A stretch of 64,000 nt of DNA from Anoplopoma fimbria. Lineage: Eukaryota > Chordata > Actinopteri > Perciformes > Anoplopomatidae. The stretch is from positions 10,283,476 through 10,347,475 of the forward strand of contig NC_072467.1 in the NCBI RefSeq assembly GCF_027596085.1. Reading direction: 5' to 3'. Positions 12,784-24,860 of this stretch are shown here, in pieces (within the stretch, counting starts at the first letter, position 1; every line of letters begins with the position of its first letter). The notes below the pieces were generated by a model that was given only the letters and a program-made list of their open reading frames with translations, did no database searches and was not told the origin of the DNA. The translations under genes were made by a program, and so were the position numbers.

Positions 12784-13450
12784 GGCTCTGTGAGGCTGTA
12801 CTCAGGCACAGAGCTGCGTCAAGCTGAATGCTATGACATCAGCATGCTAACATGCTCACTAACACAATGCTAACATAATGATTTAACAGGTTTAGGCGCT
12901 AGCATGCTAACATTTGCTGTTTAGCATTCAACTCAAAGTACAGCTGACGATTATTCCAAGGTGATTTGTTCAGCAGGTATTTGGTCGTAAAGCAAAGGGT
13001 TGGACAAATTAAAGGGGCTCACCAAAGTCGTTAAAGTTTCAATCTCGGAAAACATTGGTGTTTGATCTAACGATGGATAAGCCTCATGGGGGCAAGGAGC
13101 TATATTTCTGGGCTTCAGTGTAGCCAGCAAATAGCCCGGCCAAAAAATGTCAACTTCACCGAAGTCATTATGGTTTACCTTCTGGGAGGCCTTAATGTCT
13201 ATACACATTGTTGGCCAAATACATCTAGTAGATGTTCAGATATTTCACAGAATTAATGAAACATTTCAACTGCTCGCCGTACAACGGAAAAAGTCAGGGG
13301 ATCACCAAGTCATGAAAATGAATTCTCTGGAAACCATGTCTGTAAAAGAAACATGGCAATCATCATTCCATCATCCGATAGTTGTTGAGATATTTCATTC
13401 ACAAGCAAAAATTTGGACTGACGGACCACCATTGCCGCAGCATGCTTCAG
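12784..13450. repeat. Teleost dispersed repeat, copy 2 (longer)
   Basis: It contains 'gacatcagcatgctaacatg', 'gctagcatgctaacatttgc', 'caaagtacagctgacgatta', 'gcaggtatttggtcgtaaag', 'aaaagtcaggggatcaccaa', 'atagttgttgagatatttca' and 'ggactgacggaccaccattg' in that order. The first half matches the copy at 1058-1440. The short reading frames across it are repeat-derived and show no known protein. The family is common in teleosts and non-coding as far as I can see. Confidence 0.65.
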
Positions 13451-15645
13451 CCCTGCTTCTTAGTTTTGGCCAGATGTTGCGATATATGTGAAGCACAGGT
13501 GGATTTGCAGCTGCATCACGATTGGGCAGCAGATATGAGCATTGCTCCAGATGCTGTGGCTTCCCTGCCAGAGCCATGACATGCTAAATTGCAGAGGGTA
13601 ATTCCTAAACAGTGTGCATTGGCAATCATAAGAGTTGGTCTACTTTACTGTCTGTTTTTGGTTTTCTCCCAGTTTTATTTAATTTTGGATATTTGCAATC
13701 ATAAGACTCAGCCTTGACAAAACAAGGCAAACAAGAAAAGAACCTTGGGCTTATTAGATTTTAACAAGGTTTTCTGAGCAGCTTTTCTCTACCATAATTA
13801 CAATGTGTATTTCCCCGACGGGCTGCAGCACTTTTGTTTATAATCACTCGTCACACATCAGGATGCAAAACAAGTGGCAGGCAGACTCCTCTCCGTCGCT
13901 CTCTGGCAGTTACATCTCAAACGGAAGACAAAACCCACAAAATCAGACTCTCATTATTACCAGTAGCACTTTATAAAGAGGTCTGAGGCACATAATGATA
14001 GAGATTCCACTTTTCCGCATCCCTGACAGAAAAAAAGCATGTATCTTACATATGCCTTGATGTGCAGTAAGTGTCTTATCGGGTGCAGGATTTAATTGAG
14101 TGAACTTGCTAGCGATTCTCAGCGACTGGCGTTAAGAAGGTACAGTAGAAAAGGTAAACACGGGCAAACAATGTTCACTTGCATCTAATGAATGGATTAA
14201 TGTACTCCATCAGTGAGAGAGTCAGCCCATCAGCTAAAAATATATACCGTTCAAGGTTATTCACAGTAAATAACATGCATACATAACACACTGACAGCAT
14301 CGGTAAACATCTTGCTGTCTCCACGCAAGCTGGAAATGTTTAGGCCCACAGGCTTGGTCTTTGAAGTTGCCTGTTTCAAGGTTACACCTGCTTAAAATAT
14401 GAATTCATTTAAATTTCTATTCCAAAAGCCATCATAACACTCCTCAGCCGTTTTTTATGTGAAAACATAAATGAAAATGCATCAGCATATCTATGCGATT
14501 GAGATCCCCCGAAGCCTTGCTTGACAAGGTTAACCACAGTAACAGATCTGAGGGGAGTCAGTGAGGGTTTATTCCAGCACAGTAACCAACTTCAATCACA
14601 CAGTATTTGTTTGTCAGTCGCAGCTCAAAGTGCTCCGTTTAAGAGGGCCAGGGCAGAGATGGAATGCCCGCTGATGATAGTAAGATAGCCTGGCAAAAAG
14701 GAGAATCATCGCTTCAGTCATACAAAGACAAGAGGGTGGTTCAGTTCCAGACTGAGTAGTAACAGAATATCCCTCCATTATTATAAAAACAGTAATTATG
14801 AGATAATATTCAGAGCAAGAAATCTGAAAACTGAAGATCTAGTCAGTCATTCATGATGCAAGTACAATAAACCCCATGATCCCAAAACTACTCTGCCGGA
14901 CTTCTAGTGAGGCTGTCAGTGATCTCAATTTTTTAAATTTTTTAAATAGACTTACTATTCCATTGATGTATCAGCAAACCAGCCAGACAATCAATCACTG
15001 AGGCACATGTCGTGATAATAGTCAGCTGATCAATAAGCCGCAGATAATCTACCATCAATGGCTATGAAAAGATGACAAATGTCCTGAAGGGAAACACAGG
15101 ATAACGTGTGAAAACGGTTCGTTGTCTGTGACACAGTTTGGACATCAGCCCTTAAATAATAATTCAGAACTCAGAGCCAAAATAAATTCTAGATGTCAAG
15201 AGTCACTTCGTATCCTTTGAAACATATGATTGCAATTTAGTGACCATCTGGCGCTACAGGAGCAACAGAGAAAGCTCTGAGTCACAGAAAGAGTGTCGAT
15301 CACCACTCGTTGACTACTGCAGCAGTGCTGCGCCCTCAGTTGACTTCTAAATGTACCCGAGCTATAAATATTATATTTTGTTTCTGCTTGTTCCACATGC
15401 TGACCACTCAAGGCCCCGCTTCCCTGAATCTGTATTTAAAACTGTTGGGATAACCTTAAACAGACTTTGAACAATATATGTAAAATATGATTTCCATGTT
15501 AATAAGTGCATGTCTATGGCCCGGTCCCAATGTCTATACTGAAAGACCTTGACGCTCTTCCAAGTGAGTCCAGAAGTGCTCCGGGCCGTCCTGCTGTGAC
15601 AGTGCTTGAGGGCTGCTGCGAGGACTTATTTGAGCCTTTTATACA

Positions 15646-15684
15646 CACTTTCTTCAAGTCTGCAGCGCAGACTTGAAGAAAGTG
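15646..15684. repeat. Perfect 18-bp inverted repeat with 3-base loop
   Basis: The arms 15646-15663 and 15667-15684 are exact reverse complements (cactttcttcaagtctgc / gcagacttgaagaaagtg) around AGC. No transposon ends flank it. It could form a cruciform or an RNA hairpin, but the stem is short for a microRNA precursor. Confidence 0.85.
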
Positions 15685-18600
15685 CTTGAGGGCTTTACTG
15701 ACATTTCCTTGTGTTCTGATGTTAAACTGGAATGACAAAATAAATAATTCACTGCACCCTGGCAAGAAAGAGTTAATGCATGTAGCGTGCCAGTGCTGTA
15801 CCTGCTTCTTCGTTCTGTGTAGACATTATTATGATGATTTGATCCCTGCTGATATGATCCAGATGATGTGATGTGCTTATGCAAACAGGGCAGTGCCGTT
15901 GCGGCCTACTACCCTCACACACTTAGTGCTATATTATTAAAAATCGTATTATCGTTATGATTAAGTTATTTACCACTGCTAGGGCCCAATGCTAGGGCCC
16001 AATGCTTGGGGCGTTCACTCACAGTATGGTGTGGTTGACATTGAAATTGATGCATTTTCACAGGTAATATGTAAGAACAAACAAATACAGTGTTTTCTTA
16101 CAGACACAAATATGTCGGGTTGGTTATAAATATTTGTTCTCCTTCTGTGTTAGCCTTTTAGCTGTAACAGATGGTGTTCTTCATTTTGGGTTTCACTGTC
16201 ATGATTATTTCAGCCATCACCGACTCCATCCTGTGGCTCGGGAGTACAGACCCCCCCAGTCCTAGAGAGTATACTGGCAATTCCACACACAGTCCTGATG
16301 AGCACGCCAACTGTGATTTTGGAATAGGTAGCCTTTACTGGAGCTCTAAGTGTGGCCAACGGGGACAGTCTGAGTACTGTCTTAGTCTTAGATGCAGGTG
16401 CAAGGTTTGTGAGTGGGCCTGTGCATCTATCAGATAAGTCCAGATGGCACAGAGATCAGACCTGTGATCGTATATGAATTATATAAACGCTGTAGCCTAT
16501 GCCTCTTCAATAATACATGCTGTGCTCACTGAGCAGCTAAAAGCACCAGTGCACCTGTAGCATACGGGCTAACAAGGTCATGGCTTCTTTTTTTTTAAAG
16601 GTCTATTCTGCCAACACAGACGAGGAGATATTTGCCAACCCATTTAACAGCCAAGCAGAAAAAACGAGATGAAAACTTCCCGCCAACTGCAGTAACACCC
16701 CAACCTGTCAATCAAACACCTTGGCACCACAAACACACACACAGGGATACTGAAAACACACACGAGCGTGCCACACACACACACACACAGATGGTCCAAA
16801 GCACAGAAATCCATAAGGAAACGTAATTTAACACACAGGCCGACATCCAGCAACGCACAGGCACCCAGCAAGGCATTCAAGCATTCAGGCAGATCGATAG
16901 GCTTTCAGGAAGCCAGCAACACCCAGGTTGAGCCCCCGAGGCTCCGGCCAAGTTAGTCAGCACTTTCCCTGGCCACTCAAGAGGAGCCATGCTGGGCTCA
17001 GGGCCAAGAGCCAAAGATGGGGGAAGTAGCATACGGGGGTGAGAACTAAACTTTTGACACAAAGTAGTTGTGTCACTTCACAGTACGACAGCAGCCATCA
17101 TTATCTCCTCAGCGAGAGAGTTCACAGTTCACTTGACACGTCTGGTCGAAGGTCTTGTTGAGGTGTAGCCTTTGTTGGTGCAGTCAAAAGTGCACCATCA
17201 AGGATTTGGGGGTTTGAGAGATAAACCGTCTGCATTTCAGCATCTACACAGAATCCATGCAGTTTAAGATGCTGCTGTTTTCTGTTACATATTTTTTTTC
17301 CTGCTATGACCTTGTTCAATGTCATGGCAGTGCTTGCATTTAGACCAAATAGTATTTTAGACTCTTCGATTTGATTAGAAAAACTGAAACGAATGTCCCA
17401 CAAATGAAATCATCCAAATGAAACCATCAGAGGCAATCCTGAATCTCCACTCTGGAAAGCACAAACATGTTTCAGACATACTTTATATTCCATTATGTTG
17501 AGCATTATATTGATATTTTATGTACTGTATTTATATGGAGATATGGAGATAGACATAGATATGGAGGTGGAAGGAGTAATCAAGAATAGTGATGTTTTAT
17601 CTTTTTGTAGGAATATCTTGTTTACTAGACTATTCATTTATTTTTACTCGCTCTAATACCAAAATGTGAAGCATAAGGTCAACTGAGGAAAAACAGAAAG
17701 AGTCTGAAAATAGATCATGGAAACAAGAATATTAATATTTTAGTGCTTTCATTTTATTATTTGCAGTTACTTGACATGTCTTTTAATTAAGCGCCAAACA
17801 TAAATAATATAATAATCTGTTTTATGTGATCTTTTAATATGTCATTGAAGACCATTAAATAATGTTTTTATAACTTGGTGTCATATCATTTGAATGTCAG
17901 TGAGCTGCCTTTACTTTCTCAGTGAGATTATTAGGCCGCTTATTAAGTAGGTCAGGTTTGACCCAAAGAAGGAGCATGAAAATGTAAAAATGAACCAAAA
18001 GCATTTCCAATTCTGAATGACACCTGTATTCTTTTTGAAAAGGAAAAACTCAGGGATTGGCCTGGTTTCACATGTTTGTGGTCTTATCATGAAGGAACAG
18101 ATATTCTAAAATAACGGCTGTCTATGGCCTGTCACTATAAGAGCTCCTCCCAGCTCATAATTAGAGTAATACTTTTTGTAACATGGAATATAAATATACA
18201 GGGAATGTATGGAACGAGGGCTATAAAATAATGAGGTTCAGATACTCGTGTGGATGGTTTGTTCGTGACGATAAAAGAAAGAGAACTCGGTGGCTCGTTT
18301 GATGGCTCTCCTCCGCAGCTGCTACCGACAAAATCCATGTTTATAGACTATAAACATAACTCCAAATGGAGGAAACAACCAAATACTCTCACGCAGTGTT
18401 ACAATTGCAAACTCACACACAAGCGCAGACATTCACTACCTACACAGACCATGTAAGTACAGAGCTTGGGAACATTTCATTTCGGTGATAAAGTGACAAC
18501 CCTAATTATGTGATGAAATAAAATCAGCTTGATAATCTTTTAATAAAGTACACGGAATAATTACATCCCTTTCCGAATGTTCAGTATGAGACAAATGACA

Positions 18601-19123
18601 CCCCAATAAAATCATCAAATTGAGGAACAAAGGTGTCTCTTTACCAGCAAAAACAAAACATTATTTTACTGTTAAAGGTAAAATAAGCTATTAGATTTAT
18701 AGTGTATTGTTCAACTGCATTATGAATTAATGATATCTTTGGGGCATCAAATATCTGTGCGGTTAACACGTTTACTAAATAATTGAACTCCCTCTTAAAG
18801 CACATTATTGATGTCTGTTGCATAATAAGTATATCTAATATCACTATCAAAATAAGGCAAAAAAACTTCCAAAAAATAGTATATTGGGATAATAAAGTTA
18901 TAAACATCCAAAACAATTGAACAAAAGAAAAGTTGCTGTGTCTGTGAAACACTGTGCATGAAACAAAACACATAATAGTTGATTGATAACCCTTACACTG
19001 AGAGAGTTTTTCTTATTTACTATTTAAATTAAAGTTTAAGGTTTTATATTGACAGTTAGGATGAATTTCTGCTGTCTTTCAAGCCTTCTGGTCCTAATTC
19101 TTAATTAGTTGTTTTATTTAAGA

Positions 19124-19148
19124 TTTTTTTTTTTTTGGGGGGGGGGGG
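19124..19148. repeat. T13 run joined to G12 run
   Basis: A 13-base T run passes directly into a 12-base G run. It is a simple homopolymer junction and prone to assembly error. Confidence 0.85.
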
Positions 19149-21719
19149 AGCATATTTCAGCAATTGCATTAATTATGATGTATCTCATTATTATGTGATA
19201 GGGATCTTAACATAGCATGCTGGAACTAAATACCTAATGGAAACCAAAGCGTTGAGTCCCGAATCCTCAAAGTGCATGTGCAGTATAGTTTAGAGAAGAG
19301 AAAGTACAATGGCAGCACAAAGCTATTGAGAAATCTTTTCATCATCAAAAGAAAAAGAAACAAATGCAATCTTGCTGATGCTTATAGAAATGAAACCATA
19401 TCTGATCGGTTCCTCAAAAACTGTCACACCAGGAAAGTGCTATTGACGTAGTATGCAGTCCTTCTAAAGAGTTTTATAGGAACTCAGTGAAGCCGTCTGG
19501 ACAAATTGATCTCCTGAGTGCAGCAAAAAACGATCCCAGCACAAAACCAGAGCTAAATTCAAAGTTTCTGAGAGGACAGTACTTGTTTCCCTCCTAGAGT
19601 AGACCATGTAGATTGTAAATGACTAGATCAGCTCTAGACCAGTCTATCAAGCTAATGGCTTATCCGCATCCAAGATAATGCTGTACTGAAAATAATTCTA
19701 AACATGGTCAAAACAATATCAAAACTTTAGGCTGGAAGACTAGAAGCAAGTCTTGTTTACAAACTCATTAATTAAAACACAGATTATATGAGGAAAACAC
19801 TGCATGAGAAGTTAATGCAATAGCGCAATAAACCTCCTTTTAAACATTGCGGTGGAAAAATATTCTGTTGTGGGAATGTTTCCAATGACCAAAGAGAAGT
19901 AACCCTCTATTCTGAGATATATCGAATGAATCCCATGCGCGTTTGATATCCAAGAAACAGCCAGCACCAGTGACTCTTATGGCTTTCTCTCTTTTGCCTG
20001 CAGAGCCGACTGAACTGTATGTGAAATATTTGAAAAAGGGGAAAAAGAAAAACACAGTAGCATCAGATATGTCCCACAACAGGGGATGGAATAATGTGAA
20101 TTCTCAAAATCTGCAAACAGTTGATGCCAGTCAGACTGCACAGCTGCATGGCAGTAGGCAAAATAATGGATCACACAAATGCTAAGCAGTAAATTGAAAG
20201 GTAACACTGTAAATGGCTGGTTCAATCACAGACACTTACACTACAACAATGAATTCGCCATTTTATGCAAATGGTTATACAGGCGGTTAAGGCTCTGAGG
20301 GAGCTCTCAAAGAATCAGAGCAGCAGTGAAGATTCTGCTGGAAGAACCATTTGGGCTTTTAGGAAATGCATACATGAGCATTAAAATGAAGTTAAATCAG
20401 AGCTATCAAAAGCTTGAGGAGGTTGGATTCATCACCATATCAGCAGGGTAATAGTGAAAAGTGTTAAAGCCGACATTTGCACCTTTATGAATATGAATGG
20501 ATGTTTCTAGTCAGATGGTGGACATAAACTGATGATACATATCTACAAGATGCCTTTTGGCAGGTTCCAGTCTGAGGCAAAATGCTCTGATTGACTGCGG
20601 CCTCTCATCGTTTCAAGACATCACTATCTTTCAGTATCAAGATGTGCCAACGTCTGGTCAGAATAATGGAATATTAATCTTGACAGTTTGGATCTGCTTG
20701 CCAAAAAGGCTGCTCCCTGAAGTCCTCCGAAGCTGCAATTAAAAACATCATGTTACTAATTGATGAACACCCTCTTAGTGAACAGCCCGCATTGAATTAA
20801 ACATGTGGCGTTTATTTTCTATTCTAGGAGTGCTGTGAATGATGTTTGTTAGACCTGCGAGCAGATGTAACGCAATTTGCATCAGAAATGTAAATTTCTT
20901 CCCCGGTTAAGTAGGTTAGAAGGAGACGACACACGAGTATAAGGAAGGAAGCAAGAGTGAGCTTCTTCGGGGGGGTAGATAGAGGACGGAAACATAAGAG
21001 AAAGCAATAGAGAGAGAGAGAGAGATAGTCTGTCAAACGATTGCCAATCGCAGCGTGATTGCAGATGAGGTCTTGGCACTACTTTATCTGTGCCCCTGAT
21101 GCCCTGTGATTGCAGCCTCTACAGGGCCGCTGGTGCCGGTGTGTGCGCCAGTTGACCACGATGCCAATTCACATTGAGCAGCAGGTGTGCTGACAGAAAG
21201 GTGAGATATCCATCTGAATGTCAGACAAGATGAAAATCAATATCGTAAGTATAAGCAAGGGAAGAAAACAAACTTTTATCATCAATACCAGTCAACTAAT
21301 GTTTGGTACATCACTCAAACATGTGCTGATTTGGTGCCTTCTTATTCATGACTGCAGGTGTTTTTTTCTTATGAAGAGAAATCTAATTAATGTTTTATTT
21401 TTGTGTGTTTTTTTTTTACCGCCCACAATTTAACAGTTTTGATTTGCTTTCACCCCTCTCATAGCTTTGTTCTTGTACGCAGCAGGCATCTGTTTACAGA
21501 GAAAAAAGCTCTAAAAAGATCAAAATGGCACAAAGACAGAGTTAAAAGCTAGATAGTGAACATTGTGGAACACATAGTCGCTAAGAGACAATTATTTCCC
21601 TCGGGAGTTAGTGGCGAGCAAAACATAGTGCATGTTGGACATTTGTTCATCAATTGGCCAGACACATGTCTCTAAATGATGATAATCTTGCTTCATATGT
21701 GCTGGATGTGTAATTAGAG

Positions 21720-22063
21720 CAGTGGTTCTCAACCTTTTTTCAGTGATGTACCCCCTGTGAAATACTTTTTTAGCCAAGTACCCCCTAACCAGCGCAAAGC
21801 ATTTTTGGTTGAAAAAAAGATGTAATACTAAGCGCCATCAGTGTCTGATTTATTAAACTGTCAACACTGACGATTGCATTGTTGCATTAAATTCAGTTTA
21901 TGAACTTACACTTATATTTTATTGAATATTTATTAAATAACAATTTTTAAAGGATTTTTGAATGGATGCTAATTTTAAATATATTTTTTAAAAATCTCAC
22001 GTACCCCCTGGAGTGCCTTCACGTACCCCCAGGGGTACACGTACCCCCATTTGAGAACCACTG
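21720..22063. mobile_element. hAT-type MITE, 344 bp, with perfect 8-bp target duplication
   Basis: The terminal inverted repeats are 'cagtggttctcaa' on the left and 'ttgagaaccactg' on the right. The element is flanked by exact 8-bp direct repeats AATTAGAG at 21712-21719 and 22064-22071. An 8-bp duplication and CAG-TG termini are typical of the hAT superfamily. Repeated 'gtacccc' motifs lie near both ends, as expected for subterminal transposase sites. No transposase is encoded; the centre is AT-rich. It is a non-autonomous copy in cdh13 intron 2. Confidence 0.9.
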
Positions 22064-22627
22064 AATTAGAGAATGGTTTCCACTTTTCAATTTACAAACT
22101 CAGAGTTGTGTTCACAGCTTTAAAGTTGCAATCATATCTGTTTACAACATTTTAGCTATCAAGTTTGATTGAGTATGAAAACAAAAGTATTGAAATGCTC
22201 AGACACCAAACAGTTAAGCAGACTATGTAAACAAAATGTGACCCATAATGTGGCAATAATACAGACTCTGTTAATGTGTACAACTACGGGAAGGGCAGTT
22301 AGTCAGACTGGAACCATTAAATAGGATCATTTCACTGTTCAAATTCTTAATTCTTCCAAGTAAATTTAAAACTTGATAGCCTGACTACTTGTGTTTCTTT
22401 CCCCCTTGGACTTCTCTTTAGCAATGCCCCCATATTCCCAAATATCAGCAATTAATTTAATAAAAACAGACATGATGAACAAAATAAGAAAGTTAAAACC
22501 CAAGTTGTAATCAACCAGAGCTGAACAGCAGATGTGTCTCGCAAATCCATGATGCCCATGGAAACAGTGAAATGAGAAAAGTGTATTGAATCTTGGCTAA
22601 GGCATTTTGAATAAGCCCATAGATATA

Positions 22628-22850
22628 CAGTCAGGTCCATACATATTTGGACATTGACACAATATTCATCATTTTGGCTCTGTACACAACCACAATGGAT
22701 TTGAAATGACACAATCAAGATGTGCTTTGAGTGCAGACGTTCAGCTTCAATTTGAGGGTATTTACATCCAAATCAGGTGAACGATGTAGCAATTACAACA
22801 AATTATATACATGGTCCCCCCTTTTGAAGGGACCAAAAGTAATTGGACAA
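22628..22850 (+). repeat. Left terminal inverted repeat of Tc1 element A
   Basis: It pairs with 24045-24250. It holds an extra segment of about 17 bp ('atgtgctttgagtgcag') that the right repeat lacks. Its inner end is 'ccaaaagtaattggacaa'. Confidence 0.88.
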
Positions 22851-22880
22851 AGTAACATAATCATTATCAAATTGTCACTT

Positions 22881-23909
22881 TTAATATTTGGTTGCAAATC
22901 CTTTGCGGTCAATGACAGCCTGAAGTCTGGAACATCACCAGCCGATGGGTTTCATCCCTGGTGATGCTCCGCCAGGCCTCTACTGCAACTGTCTTCAGTT
23001 CCTGCTTGTTCCTTGGGCAGTTTCCCTTCAGCTTTGTCTTCAGCAAGTGAAATGCATGCTCAATTGGATTTAGGTCAGGTGATTGACTTGGCCATTGCAG
23101 AACATTCCACTTCTTTGCCTTGATAAACTCTTTGGTTGCGTTTGCAGTATGCTTCGGGTCATTGTCCATCTGCACTGTGATGCGCCGTCCAATGAGTTTT
23201 GAAGCATTTGGCTGAATATGAGCAGATAATATTGCCTGAAACACATCAGAATTCATCCTGCTGCTTTTGTCAGCAGTCACATAATCAATAAATACGAGGG
23301 AACCAGTTCCATTGGCAGCCATACATGCCCACGCCATAACACTACCACCACCATGCTTCACTGATGAGGGGGTATGCTTTGGATCATGAGCAGTTCCTTC
23401 CCTTCTCCATACTCTTCTCTTTCCATCATTCTGGTCCAAGTTGATCTTTGCCTCATCTGTCCATAGGATGTTGTTCCAGAACTGTACAGGCTTTTTTAGA
23501 TGTTTTTGGCAAACTCTAATCTGGTCTTCCTGTTTTTGAGGCTCACCAATGGTTTACATCTTGTGGTGAACCCTCTGTATTTACTCTGGTGAATTCTTCT
23601 CTTGATTGTTGACTTTGACACAGATACGCCTACCTCCTGGAGAGTGTTCTTGATCTGGCCAACTGTTGTGAAGGGGTTTTTCTTCACCTGGTAAAGAATT
23701 CTTCAGTCATCAACCACAGTTGTTTTCCTTGGTCTTCCGGGTCTTTTGGTGTTGCTGAGCTCACCAGTGCTTTCTTTCTTTTTAAGAATGTACCAAACAG
23801 TGGATTTGGCCACACCTAATGTTTTTGCTATCTCTCTGATGGGTTTGTTTTGATTCTTCAGCCTAATGATGGCTTGCTTCACTGATATCGACAGCTCTTT
23901 GGACTTCAT
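22881..23909 (-). pseudogene. Broken Tc1-like DD34E transposase (element A)
   Basis: This is a cut-and-paste transposase remnant. It starts at MKSKELS (23909). An N-terminal paired-like helix-turn-helix region includes 'IREIAKTLGVAKSTVWYIL', followed by a 'RPGRPR' AT-hook-like motif. The catalytic triad is present: D in WTDEAK (23455-23457), D in QMDNDPKH (23164-23166) and E in NPIEH (23059-23061), with 34 residues between the last two. Three lesions are visible. A TGA stop lies at 23703-23705, probably a CGA Arg codon changed by CpG decay. A one-base frameshift falls in the A/T run at 23503-23507 after 'EFAK'. A second frameshift near 22928-22936 moves the C-terminus, which ends 'KGFATKY' at 22881, out of frame. 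No intact protein can be made. Confidence 0.92.
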
Positions 23910-24044
23910 ATTGAGAATTGACAGCAACAGATTCCAAATGCAAATCACACACTTGAAATGAACTCTAGACCTTTTATCTGCTCCTTGTTAATTAAATAAT
24001 GAGGGAATAACACACACCTGGCCATGGAACAGCTGATCAGCCAA

Positions 24045-24250
24045 TTGTCCAATTACTTTTGGTCCCTTCAAAACGGAGGGACCTCGTATAAAATGTCTTG
24101 TAATTCCTACACCGTTCACCTGATTTGGATGTAAATACCCTCAAATTGAAGCTGAAAGTCTGATTGTGTCATTTCAAATCCATTGTGGTTGTGTACAGAG
24201 CCAAAATGATGAAAATTGTGTCAATGTCCAAATATTTATGGACCTGACCG
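24045..24250 (-). repeat. Right terminal inverted repeat of Tc1 element A
   Basis: Its reverse complement matches 22628-22850 with scattered mismatches and one indel. The outer end is followed by the TA target duplication. Confidence 0.88.
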
Positions 24251-24252
24251 TA

Positions 24253-24770
24253 TCATAATGTTATTTCGTTTTTAAATCATAAGTTCTACTGCATGATATC
24301 ACTGGAAATCATTTTTAGTCAGGCCACAGATGACGTATCTGTTTATTATTGTAGTTTAGAATTCTCACAGCATTTTCTTTAGTGACTGATGATTTTAAAT
24401 CTGTCATAAAAGGATTTGCGGCCACTTCAGCCTCACGTTCCTCTCTCTCTTCTCTCCTCCATTTACTCTTCTCTTTCTGCAACATCATTCCCTCACCCTT
24501 CCTTCCCAGCCCTTCTAACTAACAACCACCAGCAGCTTCCAGTCACAAGTTGACCCATATAAGGCTGACTGTAACTGTGAGCCAGATCCAACAGGGACCC
24601 CACGTGGATTCAGTCTATCTCCTGGTTCACTGCTTACCCACACTATCACCTGTTACAAACAAATACCAAATGCCCTGTACGCGTATTGTATATGTATACA
24701 ATGCTCAGATTCACAAACATAATGTATGTAGAAACACCCGCGGACACACTCACCTACCAGTCACCACACA

Positions 24771-24772
<2 letters not shown>
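24253..24772. other. Intronic stretch without recognisable gene
   Basis: Unique sequence with a pyrimidine-rich patch at 24435-24500. Nothing further recognised. Confidence 0.55.

Positions 24773-24855
<83 letters not shown>
24773..24855. repeat. (CA)n microsatellite
   Basis: About 40 CA units with one early 'caaac' interruption. It is read as UG repeats in the cdh13 transcript. Confidence 0.95.

Positions 24856-24860
<5 letters not shown>

Larger units (their letters stand above)
13451..21711. other. Intronic stretch without recognisable gene
   Basis: No host exon, RNA gene or complete transposon was found. Local features are the hairpin at 15646-15684, a two-copy 'tgctagggcccaa' tandem near 15977-16003, short CA-rich patches at 16735-16790, a T13/G12 homopolymer junction at 19124-19148 and a short AG run at 21008-21025. 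Confidence 0.55.
22628..24250 (-). mobile_element. Tc1-like transposon, 1.62 kb, element A
   Basis: The termini are 'cagtcaggtccata' (left) and its complement ending 'tggacctgaccg' (right), flanked by TA on both sides (22626-22627 and 24251-24252), the standard Tc1/mariner target. The inverted repeats are about 205-225 bp. Each contains an outer and an inner 'ggac-aaa-ttgga' type direct repeat, giving the IR/DR layout of fish Tc1 elements. One transposase gene lies on the minus strand and is broken. The two inverted repeats differ by scattered substitutions and a ~17-bp indel, so the copy is not recent. It lies in cdh13 intron 2, with its transposase in the same direction as the gene. Confidence 0.93.

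Noticed and set aside
15646..15684. MicroRNA precursor
   Set aside because: The stem is only 18 bp with a 3-base loop, too short and too tight for standard processing. Kept only as a palindrome.
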